A DNA stretch of 39,364 nt, from NCBI GenBank assembly GCA_964501185.1, contig CAZCRT010000011.1:1-39364 (forward strand). Direction: 5' to 3'. The notes below the pieces were generated by a model. It ran no database searches, was not told the DNA's origin, and saw nothing but the letters and a program-made list of their open reading frames with translations. The DNA comes from BS150m-G50 sp964501185 [NCBI: uncultured Bacteroidia bacterium] (GTDB lineage: Bacteria; CAIWAD01; BS150m-G50). Below are positions 23,548 through 32,860 of the stretch, piece by piece; positions within the stretch are counted from its first letter, which is position 1, and each line of letters begins with the position of its first letter. The position numbers and the translations under genes are program-made.

Positions 23548-25467
23548 TTACCGTTTCAGATAAATCGCTTCCTGCAGAACCTCATCGGAGGTGGTAATCA
23601 CCTTGGAATTAGCCTGAAAACCTCTCTGCGCCACGATCATATCAGCAAATTCGTTTGCGATATCAACATTGGAACGCTCCAGATGACCTGAAAGAACCTG
23701 TGTATCGAGATTCTCACCGGCTTTCAGCAACTGGGCCTGACCGGAAGCGGCAGTGGCGAGGTACTGTGAATCCCCATCCTTCTCCACACCCTGGGGATTG
23801 GTAAACTGCGCCAGCACGATCTGTGCCAGCACCCGGGTAATGCCGTTGGTATAAGTCCCCTTTATGACTCCCGCTGTATCAATGGCCACTGCATCCAGTG
23901 TCCCCATTGCATAGCCATCCTGTGAAGCTGCGACAGTAGTTGTCGGGGACGTTGTCTGTGTGATGCCATCAAAGAGACCGGGGGTACCGGCATGTAGTGC
24001 CACCGAGACTATTTCATTGTTACCGGGATCAAAACTGAACGCAGTGGCTCCCCCGTCAAACTGCAACTGCTGCAGGGAGCCATCCTCGCTGTTGAATTGA
24101 ACAGAACCGCTGCTGCCTCCTGTTGCTATGGCTGGATCGGTAACTGCCAGCTCGAAAACCCAGTTATCAGCAACTGCGCTTTTCACAAAGTTAATGTTCA
24201 GGGTATGACGTTCACCCTGATTGTCGTAAACATCGATTGCAGTAGTGTGCTCAGTCCGGGCAGTGTCGAAAACCGTAGTGCCCGCTTCCAGGCCGTTTGC
24301 AGCAACAGCCGTGATTCCACCACCACCGAGGTTAATCAGATTGTTTATTCTGCCATCTCCGGCTGACGATGAGCCCAGCTCAACAGCAACCGCTGTGAAC
24401 TGAGTACCGTCCCAGGCAGTAAATGTATCGGTAGCTTCCAGTGTGGAAGCGGTACCATTATCGGCACGAAGTGCAGTGCTCCCGGTCAGCACCTGCAGCA
24501 GATCCGCATTCTCACCCTGGGTCAACTCAACATTGTAGAGAGCGCCATCACCGTAGTGCTCCCGTACAACAGTTAACTCACCCTCCAGCAGTGAAAAACT
24601 GATACCATCGGTCTGGTTATTCAGCGCATCCAACAACTCATTCAGTGTCGAATCCAGGGTAATACCGCTGATCTGCAGCGGGTCTCCACTATCACGAGCA
24701 ACAGACAAACCGTCGATATCAGTTACTCCCAGTTCGGTAAGCACCAACTCACCGGTCAGCTGTCCCCCGGTACTGTTGTTACCGGTTATACGGCTACGGG
24801 TAGAGTTTTCCCCGGTGATTGTAAGCAGATGGGTACCTCCAATACCGCTGGTAGCGGTACCGTAAATGGAAGTAATGCCGGTGGTCGCGCCCTCAATTGT
24901 GTTGAAGGAAACAACCGAATCGCTGGCATCAGCATTGAGATTGCATTGCAGATCGACGGTGGTGGTTGCCCGGGCCGCTGTTTTTTCTGCAAGTGGCAGC
25001 TTGAGGTTCTGCAGATTTGCCGCTGCTGGCAGAATCTCATCAGCATCCGCAACTACTCCCTGCAGATTACCGACACCCCCCTGCCCCAGCAGCCAGCCTT
25101 CGCTGTCAACCTGGAAGGCCCCAGCCCTTGTGTAGGTCAGGTCAACACCATCCTTGACCACGAAAAATCCATCCCCCTGCAAAGCCAGATCGGTCAACTG
25201 GCCGGTAGATTCCAGGCTACCCTGTTCGAATATTGTATCGATAGAGGCGGTACCCACCCCCAATCCGATCTGCATTGGATTTGTCCCGGAAAATTCTCCA
25301 TGTGAGCGGGTAGCGTCACGAATGGTCTGCGACAACATATCCCCGAAAGTAACCCGGCTCCGTTTGAAGCCATTGGTATTGGCATTAGCGATATTGTTTG
25401 CTGTCACATTCAGTTTGAGCTGATGATTCAACATCCCGCTGATACCGCTTCTTAGTGATCGCATCAT
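23548..25467 (-). CDS. flgE: Flagellar hook protein FlgE
   Basis: FlgE polymerises into the hook. The N-terminal rod motif (LNVTANNIANANTNGFKRSR, about 18-37) and the C-terminal ERSNVDIANEFADMIVAQRG-type segment form the D0/D1 core. LQGDGFFVV lies at about 96-104. At 639 residues it is longer than the E. coli hook protein (about 400), because of extra outer domains. The sole cysteine, C175, is followed by Asn-Leu, and K162 lies 13 residues before it; this is the arrangement reported for lysinoalanine cross-linking in spirochete hooks. Two ATGs follow GAGGAA; the first is given. It lies 51 nt after flgD. Confidence 0.96.
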   Translation of the reverse strand: MMRSLRSGISGMLNHQLKLNVTANNIANANTNGFKRSRVTFGDMLSQTIRDATRSHGEFSGTNPMQIGLGVGTASIDTIFEQGSLESTGQLTDLALQGDGFFVVKDGVDLTYTRAGAFQVDSEGWLLGQGGVGNLQGVVADADEILPAAANLQNLKLPLAEKTAARATTTVDLQCNLNADASDSVVSFNTIEGATTGITSIYGTATSGIGGTHLLTITGENSTRSRITGNNSTGGQLTGELVLTELGVTDIDGLSVARDSGDPLQISGITLDSTLNELLDALNNQTDGISFSLLEGELTVVREHYGDGALYNVELTQGENADLLQVLTGSTALRADNGTASTLEATDTFTAWDGTQFTAVAVELGSSSAGDGRINNLINLGGGGITAVAANGLEAGTTVFDTARTEHTTAIDVYDNQGERHTLNINFVKSAVADNWVFELAVTDPAIATGGSSGSVQFNSEDGSLQQLQFDGGATAFSFDPGNNEIVSVALHAGTPGLFDGITQTTSPTTTVAASQDGYAMGTLDAVAIDTAGVIKGTYTNGITRVLAQIVLAQFTNPQGVEKDGDSQYLATAASGQAQLLKAGENLDTQVLSGHLERSNVDIANEFADMIVAQRGFQANSKVITTSDEVLQEAIYLKR

Positions 25468-25518
25468 GATCGGCTTCCTCTCTTTGCCTGCTCTTAAAGC
25501 AGTTATCTCATTTTGCTC

Positions 25519-26256
25519 TTAATCGAGTACGTTCCATTCCCTCAGCGGATTCTGAATATCCGGCAGGTCAGGTGAGGTTGGTCCATCAACCTCCATTACC
25601 TGTACTATGTCAGCGAAGGAAACCCTGTCACCACCACCCAGCAACCAGGGATTGCCATTCTCATAAACCACACCGGAAGCATGGAACTGACGCAGTGGGA
25701 TTACCTCAACCAGGCCACCGCCGGTGTCTGTAGCAGTGACTGTAAAAGTGTATTCACCCTCGCTCACACGGACACCCTCCTGATTCCTCTGATCCCAGTC
25801 GAATGTCTGAATACCTGACTCCAGACTGCTTCCCTCCAGTGTGCGTACCAGGTTGTTCTCTGTATCACGAATCTCTACGGTTACGGCTGTTGCCTCCCGG
25901 GATAGCTGGAAGTGTATTTCCGATTCAGTTCCATTGAGGCTGTTACCGAGCGCCAGTACCTCACGCCCGATCAAACCCACGGCCATATTGTTGGCTATCG
26001 ATTGCGAGAGCAGCAGGTCACTCTGCAGGGAGAGGTCGAGATTGTCATTTATCTGGGAAAGCTGCTCCAGCGAACTGAACTGTGCCAGCTGAGCGGCGAA
26101 CTCCTGACCATCCATCGGATTAAGTGGATCCTGGTTGTTTAACTGTGTCACCAGCATACGGAGGAAGTCATCTTTTCCCATTACCTGTTGTTCGTTATTT
26201 TCAGTCAGGTTAACAGTGGACCGACTGTCTGTTATCGGTAGAATACCATAGTCCAT
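25519..26256 (-). CDS. flgD: Hook cap / scaffolding protein FlgD
   Basis: FlgD caps the growing hook and is needed for FlgE assembly. The conserved N-terminal segment is present: MGKDDFLRMLVTQLNNQDP (about 26-44) and MDGQEFAAQLAQFSSLEQL (about 48-66). The FlgD Ig-like/tudor region follows, with VEIRDTENNLVRTL and the WDQRNQEGVRVSEGEYTF segment. The length is 245 residues. A strong Shine-Dalgarno (GAGGAGG) precedes the ATG. It follows fliK by 36 nt. Confidence 0.95.
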   Translation of the reverse strand: MDYGILPITDSRSTVNLTENNEQQVMGKDDFLRMLVTQLNNQDPLNPMDGQEFAAQLAQFSSLEQLSQINDNLDLSLQSDLLLSQSIANNMAVGLIGREVLALGNSLNGTESEIHFQLSREATAVTVEIRDTENNLVRTLEGSSLESGIQTFDWDQRNQEGVRVSEGEYTFTVTATDTGGGLVEVIPLRQFHASGVVYENGNPWLLGGGDRVSFADIVQVMEVDGPTSPDLPDIQNPLREWNVLD

Positions 26257-26292
26257 TATTCCTCCTCTATCTTTGATCGCAGCCTTTTTTAT

Positions 26293-27168
26293 CTATCCCT
26301 GCATCTCAAAGGTGTTATAACCGAAGCTGCGTTCCTGCAATGTCTGGCTGGTGATCAGTTCCTGACTATCATCGTCGATAGTAACCGGTGTCTGTAACCA
26401 GCTGCTGAAATCGGTATCATCCGATTGTGCCTGTGTCTGCACCTCTACTTCTACATGCTCAAAATCCACTCCAGCCAGCTTCAGGTTTTCCTTCAATTGA
26501 TCCAGCCAGAGCTGCAGCTGCTCCTGAACCTGCACCCGTTCGGTGACCACATGCAGCTTCAACTGGTTCCCTTTTGACTCCAGCTCCAGAGCTATTCGTC
26601 CCAGTTCCGGTGGATCCAGCTGCAGGCGGGCCCGTTGAATACCCTGCTGTGACATCACCCGGATACGTCCGGAAAGGCCCTGCAACAACTCGTTGATATT
26701 CCTGGCCTGTACTGTAGCCATCAAAGGAGCTCGTGACTGCTGCACCGCTTGAGTCTCATTTTTCCCATCAGGTGAAAAAATGCTGCGGTCAACATCCAGC
26801 TTGTGCTGTGGCAACCATTGATCCTGTGCAAGTTTGATACTGACAAATCCCCGTTTATTCACAGTTTGCGGTTTCAGTGCCGTAGCCTGAGGCTGTTCAT
26901 TGTTTTTTTCGAGTCTTTCTTTGCCCTGATCCTGCTTTGAATGCCGTTCTGCCGGTGTGTCTACCGGTGGTGGCTGCTTCTCTTCCAGAGCTGCTTCAGT
27001 CTTGGCACGATCCTTTATCAGGTTCGCTGCAGGCAGCATGAAACGTAGATGTGATACGAAGGCAGATGCCTGTTCTGTTACAGCTGTTTCCGGCTTTTCT
27101 TTCCCGGCCGCCTGCTGGCGTTTGTGATTCGCAACTGCTATCTCATTATTTCCTGCTGGTTCTACCAC
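26293..27168 (-). CDS. fliK: Flagellar hook-length control protein FliK
   Basis: FliK is secreted during hook growth and switches export specificity at the right hook length. The N-terminal two thirds is Gln/Lys/Glu-rich and low in structure, as expected for the ruler part. The C-terminal domain (about 165-245) has RARLQLDPPELGRIALELE, typical FliK_C, followed by a Gln-rich helix. The frame is open further upstream into the preceding gene, but GTG at 27168 lies 8 nt after GGAGG and 1 nt after the preceding stop, so it is chosen (291 residues). It sits between motE/ylxF and flgD. Confidence 0.9.
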   Translation of the reverse strand: MVEPAGNNEIAVANHKRQQAAGKEKPETAVTEQASAFVSHLRFMLPAANLIKDRAKTEAALEEKQPPPVDTPAERHSKQDQGKERLEKNNEQPQATALKPQTVNKRGFVSIKLAQDQWLPQHKLDVDRSIFSPDGKNETQAVQQSRAPLMATVQARNINELLQGLSGRIRVMSQQGIQRARLQLDPPELGRIALELESKGNQLKLHVVTERVQVQEQLQLWLDQLKENLKLAGVDFEHVEVEVQTQAQSDDTDFSSWLQTPVTIDDDSQELITSQTLQERSFGYNTFEMQG

Positions 27169-27169
27169 T

Positions 27170-27772
27170 CTAGCTGCCTCCGCTGCTGGCTTCCGCTCTG
27201 CGCTGGATCTGCCGTGCAATGGCGGCAGCTTTCTCAGTTGGCATGGCGGCCATTATTTTGGCGGCGTTTCTCTGGTTTATCAGCATCAGGATCTCAACAA
27301 TAGTCTCCTGATCCATGTTGATCATAATTGAGGCAGCACGGGGTGCTTTCATGGCTCCGAAGATACCGGCCAGCCTCTTTATATCCTTACTGGTGAGCTG
27401 TTGCTGTTCCTGTTCAAAAACCTCTACCTGCCCTTCCAGCTCTTCGATATGCCGGTTGTGCTGACCGGCCAGTGTGGTCAGTGAGTCACTCCGATCTCGA
27501 AACAGTTCGATCTCGTGGACCATTTCCGGTGGTACACCAGCCGCAGCAGCTGCCGTAAGACTGTCAGCCCGCTCTTCCCAGTTGTATAGCATCTGGTAGT
27601 ACGGTATCACGTATGTCTGGCGCACATGATCCAGGAGAAAGAACATGGTGCCAGATATCCCCGCAATACCGACCAGCGCTATCACTGCTATCAGCCAGAG
27701 GGGAGCACCTTTTGTTTCGCTGCCGCTCTCATCCGGTACCTGCTCGTCAGTCCGCTGTTTTTCGTCAGCCAT
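27170..27772 (-). CDS. MotE / YlxF-like flagellar protein with MgtE-N-like domain
   Basis: The 200-residue protein has one N-terminal membrane span (LWLIAVIALVGIAGISGTMF, about 25-44), a long coiled-coil segment rich in Glu, Gln and Leu (about 65-125), and a C-terminal FliG/MgtE-N-like module. That module reads SKDIKRLAGIFGAMKAPRAA and then AAKIMAAMPTEKAAAIAR, as seen in MotE and Bacillus YlxF. MotE in Sinorhizobium acts in the periplasm on a motor protein; the role of YlxF is unclear. The ATG at 27772 lies 1 nt after the fliJ stop, with GAAGGG upstream. The position between fliJ and fliK matches ylxF in Bacillus. Confidence 0.82.
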   Translation of the reverse strand: MADEKQRTDEQVPDESGSETKGAPLWLIAVIALVGIAGISGTMFFLLDHVRQTYVIPYYQMLYNWEERADSLTAAAAAGVPPEMVHEIELFRDRSDSLTTLAGQHNRHIEELEGQVEVFEQEQQQLTSKDIKRLAGIFGAMKAPRAASIMINMDQETIVEILMLINQRNAAKIMAAMPTEKAAAIARQIQRRAEASSGGS

Positions 27773-27773
27773 A

Positions 27774-28229
27774 CTACTGCCCTTCTCTTTGTCGCCAGAG
27801 GAAGCGGGTACCGGCCATCTCATCAGCGAGCACAGCCTCCTCCCGTTTTAACTCCTCCTGATATTCCTGAATTCTCCGTTCCCGTACCAGTTCCAGCAAA
27901 CGACGCTGCCGGGATGCGGCAATCAGCTCATCACGTTTCTGAGCTGTCTGCTCCTGCTGGTCGGCGAGTTGACTCCCGGCATCACTCTGTTGACGCTCCA
28001 GAGAAGCCAGATGGTTGTACAGCCCCTGCAGTGTGGCAGGCCTGAAGACACCGCTCTTCTGATCCCGCAATTTCTGATAATACCGTTCGATCTGACCGGC
28101 CAGCCAGCTACGACGCTGTCTCAGGCGTAGTTCCTTCTGCATCTCCACTGCCAGTTCCTGTTGCTTCTGTTTTTCCACCTGCTCACGCAGCTGTAACACA
28201 CGCTTGAGTCTGAAGCGAAACCGTTTCAT
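27774..28229 (-). CDS. fliJ: Flagellar export chaperone FliJ
   Basis: FliJ is a small coiled-coil protein that sits in the FliI ATPase ring and couples it to the export gate. The 151-residue product begins with FRFRLKRVLQLREQVEKQKQ, the typical FliJ opening, and is almost wholly predicted coiled coil, rich in Arg, Gln, Glu and Leu. Such proteins share little identity, so position carries weight: it overlaps the fliI stop by 4 nt and is 1 nt before motE/ylxF. Confidence 0.9.
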   Translation of the reverse strand: MKRFRFRLKRVLQLREQVEKQKQQELAVEMQKELRLRQRRSWLAGQIERYYQKLRDQKSGVFRPATLQGLYNHLASLERQQSDAGSQLADQQEQTAQKRDELIAASRQRRLLELVRERRIQEYQEELKREEAVLADEMAGTRFLWRQREGQ

Positions 28230-29536
28230 GAGATCAACTGCTGAAGCTGCTGTTCAGTTTGTTTAAAATCACTGTGCTCCTGCAGATCCTGCCGCAGGAA
28301 GTTCCTGATTGCCGGATAACGATCCACCGCCTGGTCAATTTCAGCGCTGCTGCCTTTCACATAAGCACCGATATGTATCAGGTCCTCTGCTTCACGGTGG
28401 GTTGCCATCAGGCCCAATACCCTGCGGGCCCGCTCCTGATGTTCCTGAGTGACAACATCTATCATTACTCTCGATATTGACTCCAGCGGGTCAATAGCCG
28501 GATAGTGATTTGCAACTGCCAGTTTCCTGGAGAGAACGATATGTCCATCCAGAATCGACCGTACTGCATCAGCTACCGGATCCATCATGTCGTCACCATC
28601 TACCAGCACATTGTAGAAACCGGTTATGGTTCCACTGGATGAAGTGCCGGAACGCTCCAGCAATCCCGGAAGCATGGCAAATACCGAAGGAGTATACCCC
28701 TTAGTGGTTGGCGGTTCACCGAGCGCCAGCCCCACTTCACGCTGTGCCATGGCAAAACGGGTGACGGAGTCCATCATCAACAGTACATCCTTACCCTGAT
28801 CACGAAAAAACTCTGCTACCGCAGTTGCCGCCCAGGCACCATGTATTTTGGCCAGTGCCGGTTGATCTGAGGTAACCACCACGACAACAGAGCGGGTCAG
28901 GCCTTCCGGGCCGAGAACCTTTTCCACAAATTCCTTAACTTCACGGCCACGCTCACCAATCAGGGCTATCACATTTACATCAGAGCTGGCGTAACGGGCC
29001 AGCATGCCAAGCAGCACCGACTTACCCACACCGGAACCTGAAAATATACCGAGACGCTGCCCTTTGCCAACTGTCAGCAATCCATCCAGCGCCCGGATAC
29101 CGGTGGGTAACACTTCCGTGATACGTTTTCTTTCCATGGGGCCGGGTGGTTCATTTTTCACCTGTGCACGATGACGGGTGAAGAGGTCTCCCTTGCCATC
29201 AATCGGTTCCAGCGAACCATCCAGTACACGGCCCAGCATGCTGCGTCCGGCATGAACCCACTGCCCCCGGCTGACATGGTAGACCAGATCTCCTGCCGCC
29301 ACTCCCTGCAGGCGGGTGAGTGGAAAGAGACGTGTCAATTCACCTGAAAACCCGATTATCTCAGCAGGGACCAGTTCCCCGCTGCGCAGCTGAATGTTGC
29401 AGAGATCCCCGACGGCTCCTCTCGGGCCACGCGACTCAATCACCAGCCCCGCCAGCCGTTTGACGATACCGGTGACAGCTATGGTGGACATGACTGCCAA
29501 CCGCTCCTGCCAGAGCATCCAGGGCAATCTGCTCAT
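28226..29536 (-). CDS. fliI: Flagellar export ATPase FliI
   Basis: FliI is the hexameric F1-like ATPase that powers or primes export. The 436-residue product has the Walker A loop SGSGVGKS (166-173). Walker B is in DVLLMMDSVTRFAMAQRE, and GEPPTTKGYTPSVFAMLPGL is diagnostic for the FliI/type III ATPases. The catalytic Glu lies in GERGREVKEF. The first ATG overlaps the fliH TGA by 4 nt; another start 15 codons inside (before STIAVTG) would also give a normal FliI. Its stop overlaps fliJ. Confidence 0.97.
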   Translation of the reverse strand: MSRLPWMLWQERLAVMSTIAVTGIVKRLAGLVIESRGPRGAVGDLCNIQLRSGELVPAEIIGFSGELTRLFPLTRLQGVAAGDLVYHVSRGQWVHAGRSMLGRVLDGSLEPIDGKGDLFTRHRAQVKNEPPGPMERKRITEVLPTGIRALDGLLTVGKGQRLGIFSGSGVGKSVLLGMLARYASSDVNVIALIGERGREVKEFVEKVLGPEGLTRSVVVVVTSDQPALAKIHGAWAATAVAEFFRDQGKDVLLMMDSVTRFAMAQREVGLALGEPPTTKGYTPSVFAMLPGLLERSGTSSSGTITGFYNVLVDGDDMMDPVADAVRSILDGHIVLSRKLAVANHYPAIDPLESISRVMIDVVTQEHQERARRVLGLMATHREAEDLIHIGAYVKGSSAEIDQAVDRYPAIRNFLRQDLQEHSDFKQTEQQLQQLIS

Positions 29537-30255
29537 TTCGCGACCTCAAGCTGTTCGATCATGGCTGCTTTTATCACTTCCAGTTGCTGTTCTCCCAGTT
29601 CTACCAATCCCTGCGCCATTTCAACCCGGCACTGATGACGTGGAATTTCAGGTGCTTCCACCAGTTCCACACGAATTTCTGACAGGCGATCCATGAAACC
29701 AGCCCGCTTCAGCATTTCCAGATCGAGCGGATTCAGAGATATCGTGAAGGGAGCAGCGTTTGCGTATTCATCCAGCAGGCGTTCTATCAACTCGATCAAT
29801 GTTTCCGGTCTCAGGTGAAACACCTCACCTACCAGCAACCGTGCCATACTGGTTGCCAGCTCCACAACCTGTTTGCCACTATTCGCTACCAGCTCCTGAC
29901 GATGCAGGTGTGCTTCTGCCAGCAGATCGCGTAATGAATGCAACATCTCCTCAGTGGCAGTCTTACCCTGACGGATTCCCTTCTCAATTCCCTCCTGTAC
30001 ACCAGCGGCATGAGCTGCCTTTTCAGCAGACACAACCGCACCTGCAGCACTGTCCAATTCCAGGGCCAGCGTCTTGACTTTTCGCTCCAACCGTTTGTTG
30101 TTACCACGCAACAGGTCGCATTCCAGATCACTTCGCAATCTGTCACGTTGCTGTTCTGCACGCTGCTGATCGGTAACAACCTCGACCAGTTCAGTCGTGA
30201 TCCCGCCTTCAAGCGCGGAAGATGACGTTATCTTATCCCGTTTAATGATACGCAT
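29533..30255 (-). CDS. fliH: Flagellar assembly protein FliH
   Basis: FliH holds FliI as a heterotrimer and docks it to the C ring. The 240-residue protein begins with a basic short segment and has a long charged coiled coil (about 30-80). A Gly-repeat helix follows with AAHAAGVQEGIEKGIRQGK, the A/G-x3-G pattern characteristic of FliH. The C-terminal ATPase-binding domain (about 125-240) contains VVELATSMARLLVGEVF. It starts 23 nt after fliG and overlaps fliI by 4 nt. Confidence 0.93.
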   Translation of the reverse strand: MRIIKRDKITSSSALEGGITTELVEVVTDQQRAEQQRDRLRSDLECDLLRGNNKRLERKVKTLALELDSAAGAVVSAEKAAHAAGVQEGIEKGIRQGKTATEEMLHSLRDLLAEAHLHRQELVANSGKQVVELATSMARLLVGEVFHLRPETLIELIERLLDEYANAAPFTISLNPLDLEMLKRAGFMDRLSEIRVELVEAPEIPRHQCRVEMAQGLVELGEQQLEVIKAAMIEQLEVAK

Positions 30256-30278
30256 CGTCAGTGCTGTCCTTTAACTGA

Positions 30279-31280
30279 TCAAACCAGCTGTTCGTCTTCA
30301 CCCTTGAGCAGTATTATCTGGCCTTCTTCTTCCAGTCGACGGATGATATCGACGATCTTCTGCTGTACTTCTTCAACTTCCTTCAGACGAACCGGTGGCA
30401 TGAATTCCAGCTCTTCCTCAATCATCTCAGCACCACGCGAAGACATATTGGCCAGGATCTTGCCCTTTACTTCATCAGAGCAAACCTTGAGTGCAAGTGC
30501 CAGTTCTTTGCTGTCTACCTCTTTCAGGACTTTCTGGATAGAGCGATCATCCAGGTTGATGATATCCTCGAATACAAACATCAGATTCTTGATTTCGGTT
30601 GCCATCAGCGGTTCTGACTGCGTCAGCTCTGAAATGATCGTTTTCTCTGTGCTGGCACCAACCATGTTGAGGATTTCAGCAGCAGCCTTGACACCACCCA
30701 GTTTTGATACTCCCTGGGTGAGATCAACGCGGGATTCCAGCACACCCTCAAGTACTCGAATTGTATCTGGATTAACCCGTTCCATTCGACTCAAGCGTTT
30801 AATGATATCAGATTGCAACTCCTCCGGCAGCTCCTGCAGGATGGAAGCAGCCTGAGCAGTTGACAACTGCGTCAATACGAGTGTCACGGTCTGGGGATGT
30901 TCTTTCTGCAGGAAGGTTAGTAGCTGATTGGCGTCAACATCCTTCAGCATCCGGAACCCGCGCACCCGCATCAGACTCTTGACTCTCTTCAGCATGCTTT
31001 CCGATTCTTTTTCACCCAGTGCACTTTCAAGAATTGTCTTGGCATAATTAAAGCCACCCTCCTCGAGGTATTCATGAGCCTGCATCATCTCGCGGAATTC
31101 ACTGGTTACCTGGCGTGTAAAGGAACTCGGCACATAACCCAGTTTTACGATTTCCGCTGTCAACATCTCCACTTCCTGTTCACTCATCTGTTTGAAGAGA
31201 GCAACGGAGGGGGCGCGGCCCAGCGCCAGCATCATCAGTGCTGCCTTCTGCAGGCCGGTTAAACCGGCATAATCGTTCAT
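30279..31280 (-). CDS. fliG: Flagellar motor switch protein FliG
   Basis: FliG couples MotA to rotor torque. The 333-residue product has LTGLQKAALMMLALG at the N-terminal FliF-binding domain. The middle armadillo-like part has LLTFLQKEHPQTVTLVLTQL and PEELQSDIIKRLSRME, with the conserved EHPQT motif. The C-terminal torque helix carries the charged residues in DDRSIQKVLKEVDSKELALA. It is a canonical length. The start overlaps the fliF stop by 4 nt. Confidence 0.97.
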   Translation of the reverse strand: MNDYAGLTGLQKAALMMLALGRAPSVALFKQMSEQEVEMLTAEIVKLGYVPSSFTRQVTSEFREMMQAHEYLEEGGFNYAKTILESALGEKESESMLKRVKSLMRVRGFRMLKDVDANQLLTFLQKEHPQTVTLVLTQLSTAQAASILQELPEELQSDIIKRLSRMERVNPDTIRVLEGVLESRVDLTQGVSKLGGVKAAAEILNMVGASTEKTIISELTQSEPLMATEIKNLMFVFEDIINLDDRSIQKVLKEVDSKELALALKVCSDEVKGKILANMSSRGAEMIEEELEFMPPVRLKEVEEVQQKIVDIIRRLEEEGQIILLKGEDEQLV

Positions 31281-32836
31281 GACTGCTCCGTGTTAACATA
31301 CCAGGTGCGTAATAACCTGATGGCGTCTTCAGGATTGTTCTCCGTAAACTGCAGAACCTGATCCTGCAGCAGGCGGTACTCCTTCTCCTCATCGGTGAGC
31401 GGGGGTTGCTCAACCTGCAAAGCTGTACCGGGTGCTGCTCTCGTCCCATACTCCGGTGCATCAGCTTCTTCAGCCTCTTCCCGTTCTAACCGTTCCGTCA
31501 GCACCTGTGTCGTGCTTCTGAGGCCGGAACGCAAAAGCAGAAAAAGCATGATCACACCTGCCAGCAGCAAACCCTTTTTCAGCAGATCACTGTAAAGGAA
31601 AGCGTCCTGCAACCGCAGCAGCATACCTGCTTCCTCCAGCTGTTGCGTATGATCGAAGGGAACAGAACGGACAGTGATCTGATCCTGCCTGTCGGTATTG
31701 AATCCAACGGCGCTCTTGACGATCTCGCTCAGCGCTTCCAGCTCACTGCTGCTGCGTGGAATAAATTGTGGTTCTCCGCCATCAGCTGCTTCTTCCCAGT
31801 GGCCATCAACGGCAAGTGATACTGACAGGCGCGAGATATTTCCGACTTCGCTGATCAGATGCTCCACCGAACGGTTGACTTCGTAATTGCTGATGGAGCT
31901 TTCGTTTGTCACCTGAGTTGTATCCTGGGTAATCTCACTGTTCTCCAGTCGTTCCTCGGAGCGGATTGTCTGCGCTTCCGGGTCATAGCTCTCAGTAGTC
32001 CTCTCAATGCGGGCGAAGTCCAACTCTGTAGCAACCTGTACAACTGAACGCTGGTTCCCCACTACCCTGTCCAGCAGACGTTGCGCACGCTGCGAATAGT
32101 AGTCATCGACCAGCCGTTTCATCTTCAGCTGCTGGCTGGATATCCCGAGTGCTGTATTGTCGTCCATTGTTTCACTGAGCATATTGCCATAAGTATCGAT
32201 AATTGTTACATCCGCAGGGCTCAATCCTTCCACGCTACCGGCAACCATTCGGGTTATTCCATCAATCTGGCCTCGATCGAGAAAACCACTTCCTGCCAGT
32301 TCCAGTGTTACAGCAGCAGTTGTCTTCATGCTCTCGTCAGCAAACAGATTCGGCTCCGGTTGCACAATCTTGACATAGGCTCTCTTTACCGCCCTCAAGC
32401 TGCTGATGGTACGGGCCAGCTCACCCTCCAGAGCACGTTTCTGGGCAAGCTTCTGGTAACGCTCCGATTGTCCCAGTGTACTCTGCTCATCCAGCAACTC
32501 GTATCCCTTGACCGCACCGCTTACAATTCCCTTGCCTGCGATTCCAATACGGGTCTCATATAGTTGCCGTCTTGGTACCAGTACTGTGCTGCCACCGTGT
32601 GTCAGCTGATAGTCTATGTTCTCACCCTGGAGATATTCCACCACAGAACCGGCTTCTTCCGGCGCTAATCCACTGTAGAGGACACCAAAATCAGGACGGG
32701 AAGCCCAGACCAGAATCAACGCTACGATTGCTATGCCGCCGATCACACCACCAGCCAGGATCATCTTCTGACGTCCAGCCATACTGGTCCACTTTTCCAG
32801 AATTGATTGCAGCTGCTGTTTCAGTTTATCTGCCAT
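31277..32836 (-). CDS. fliF: Flagellar MS-ring protein FliF
   Basis: FliF builds the MS ring in the cytoplasmic membrane. The 519-residue product has an N-terminal span (MILAGGVIGGIAIVALILVW, about 25-44) and the YscJ-like ring-building region with VLYSGLAPEEAGSVVEYL and TLGQSERYQKLAQKRALEGE. A second span follows at about 427-445 (GLLLAGVIMLFLLLRSG). A cytosolic tail ends in DAIRLLRTWYVNT, the helix that binds FliG. The Shine-Dalgarno is GCAGGAG. It follows fliE by 24 nt. Confidence 0.97.
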   Translation of the reverse strand: MADKLKQQLQSILEKWTSMAGRQKMILAGGVIGGIAIVALILVWASRPDFGVLYSGLAPEEAGSVVEYLQGENIDYQLTHGGSTVLVPRRQLYETRIGIAGKGIVSGAVKGYELLDEQSTLGQSERYQKLAQKRALEGELARTISSLRAVKRAYVKIVQPEPNLFADESMKTTAAVTLELAGSGFLDRGQIDGITRMVAGSVEGLSPADVTIIDTYGNMLSETMDDNTALGISSQQLKMKRLVDDYYSQRAQRLLDRVVGNQRSVVQVATELDFARIERTTESYDPEAQTIRSEERLENSEITQDTTQVTNESSISNYEVNRSVEHLISEVGNISRLSVSLAVDGHWEEAADGGEPQFIPRSSSELEALSEIVKSAVGFNTDRQDQITVRSVPFDHTQQLEEAGMLLRLQDAFLYSDLLKKGLLLAGVIMLFLLLRSGLRSTTQVLTERLEREEAEEADAPEYGTRAAPGTALQVEQPPLTDEEKEYRLLQDQVLQFTENNPEDAIRLLRTWYVNTEQS

Positions 32837-32860
32837 GATTGCTCCTGCGAGGGTCTCTTT

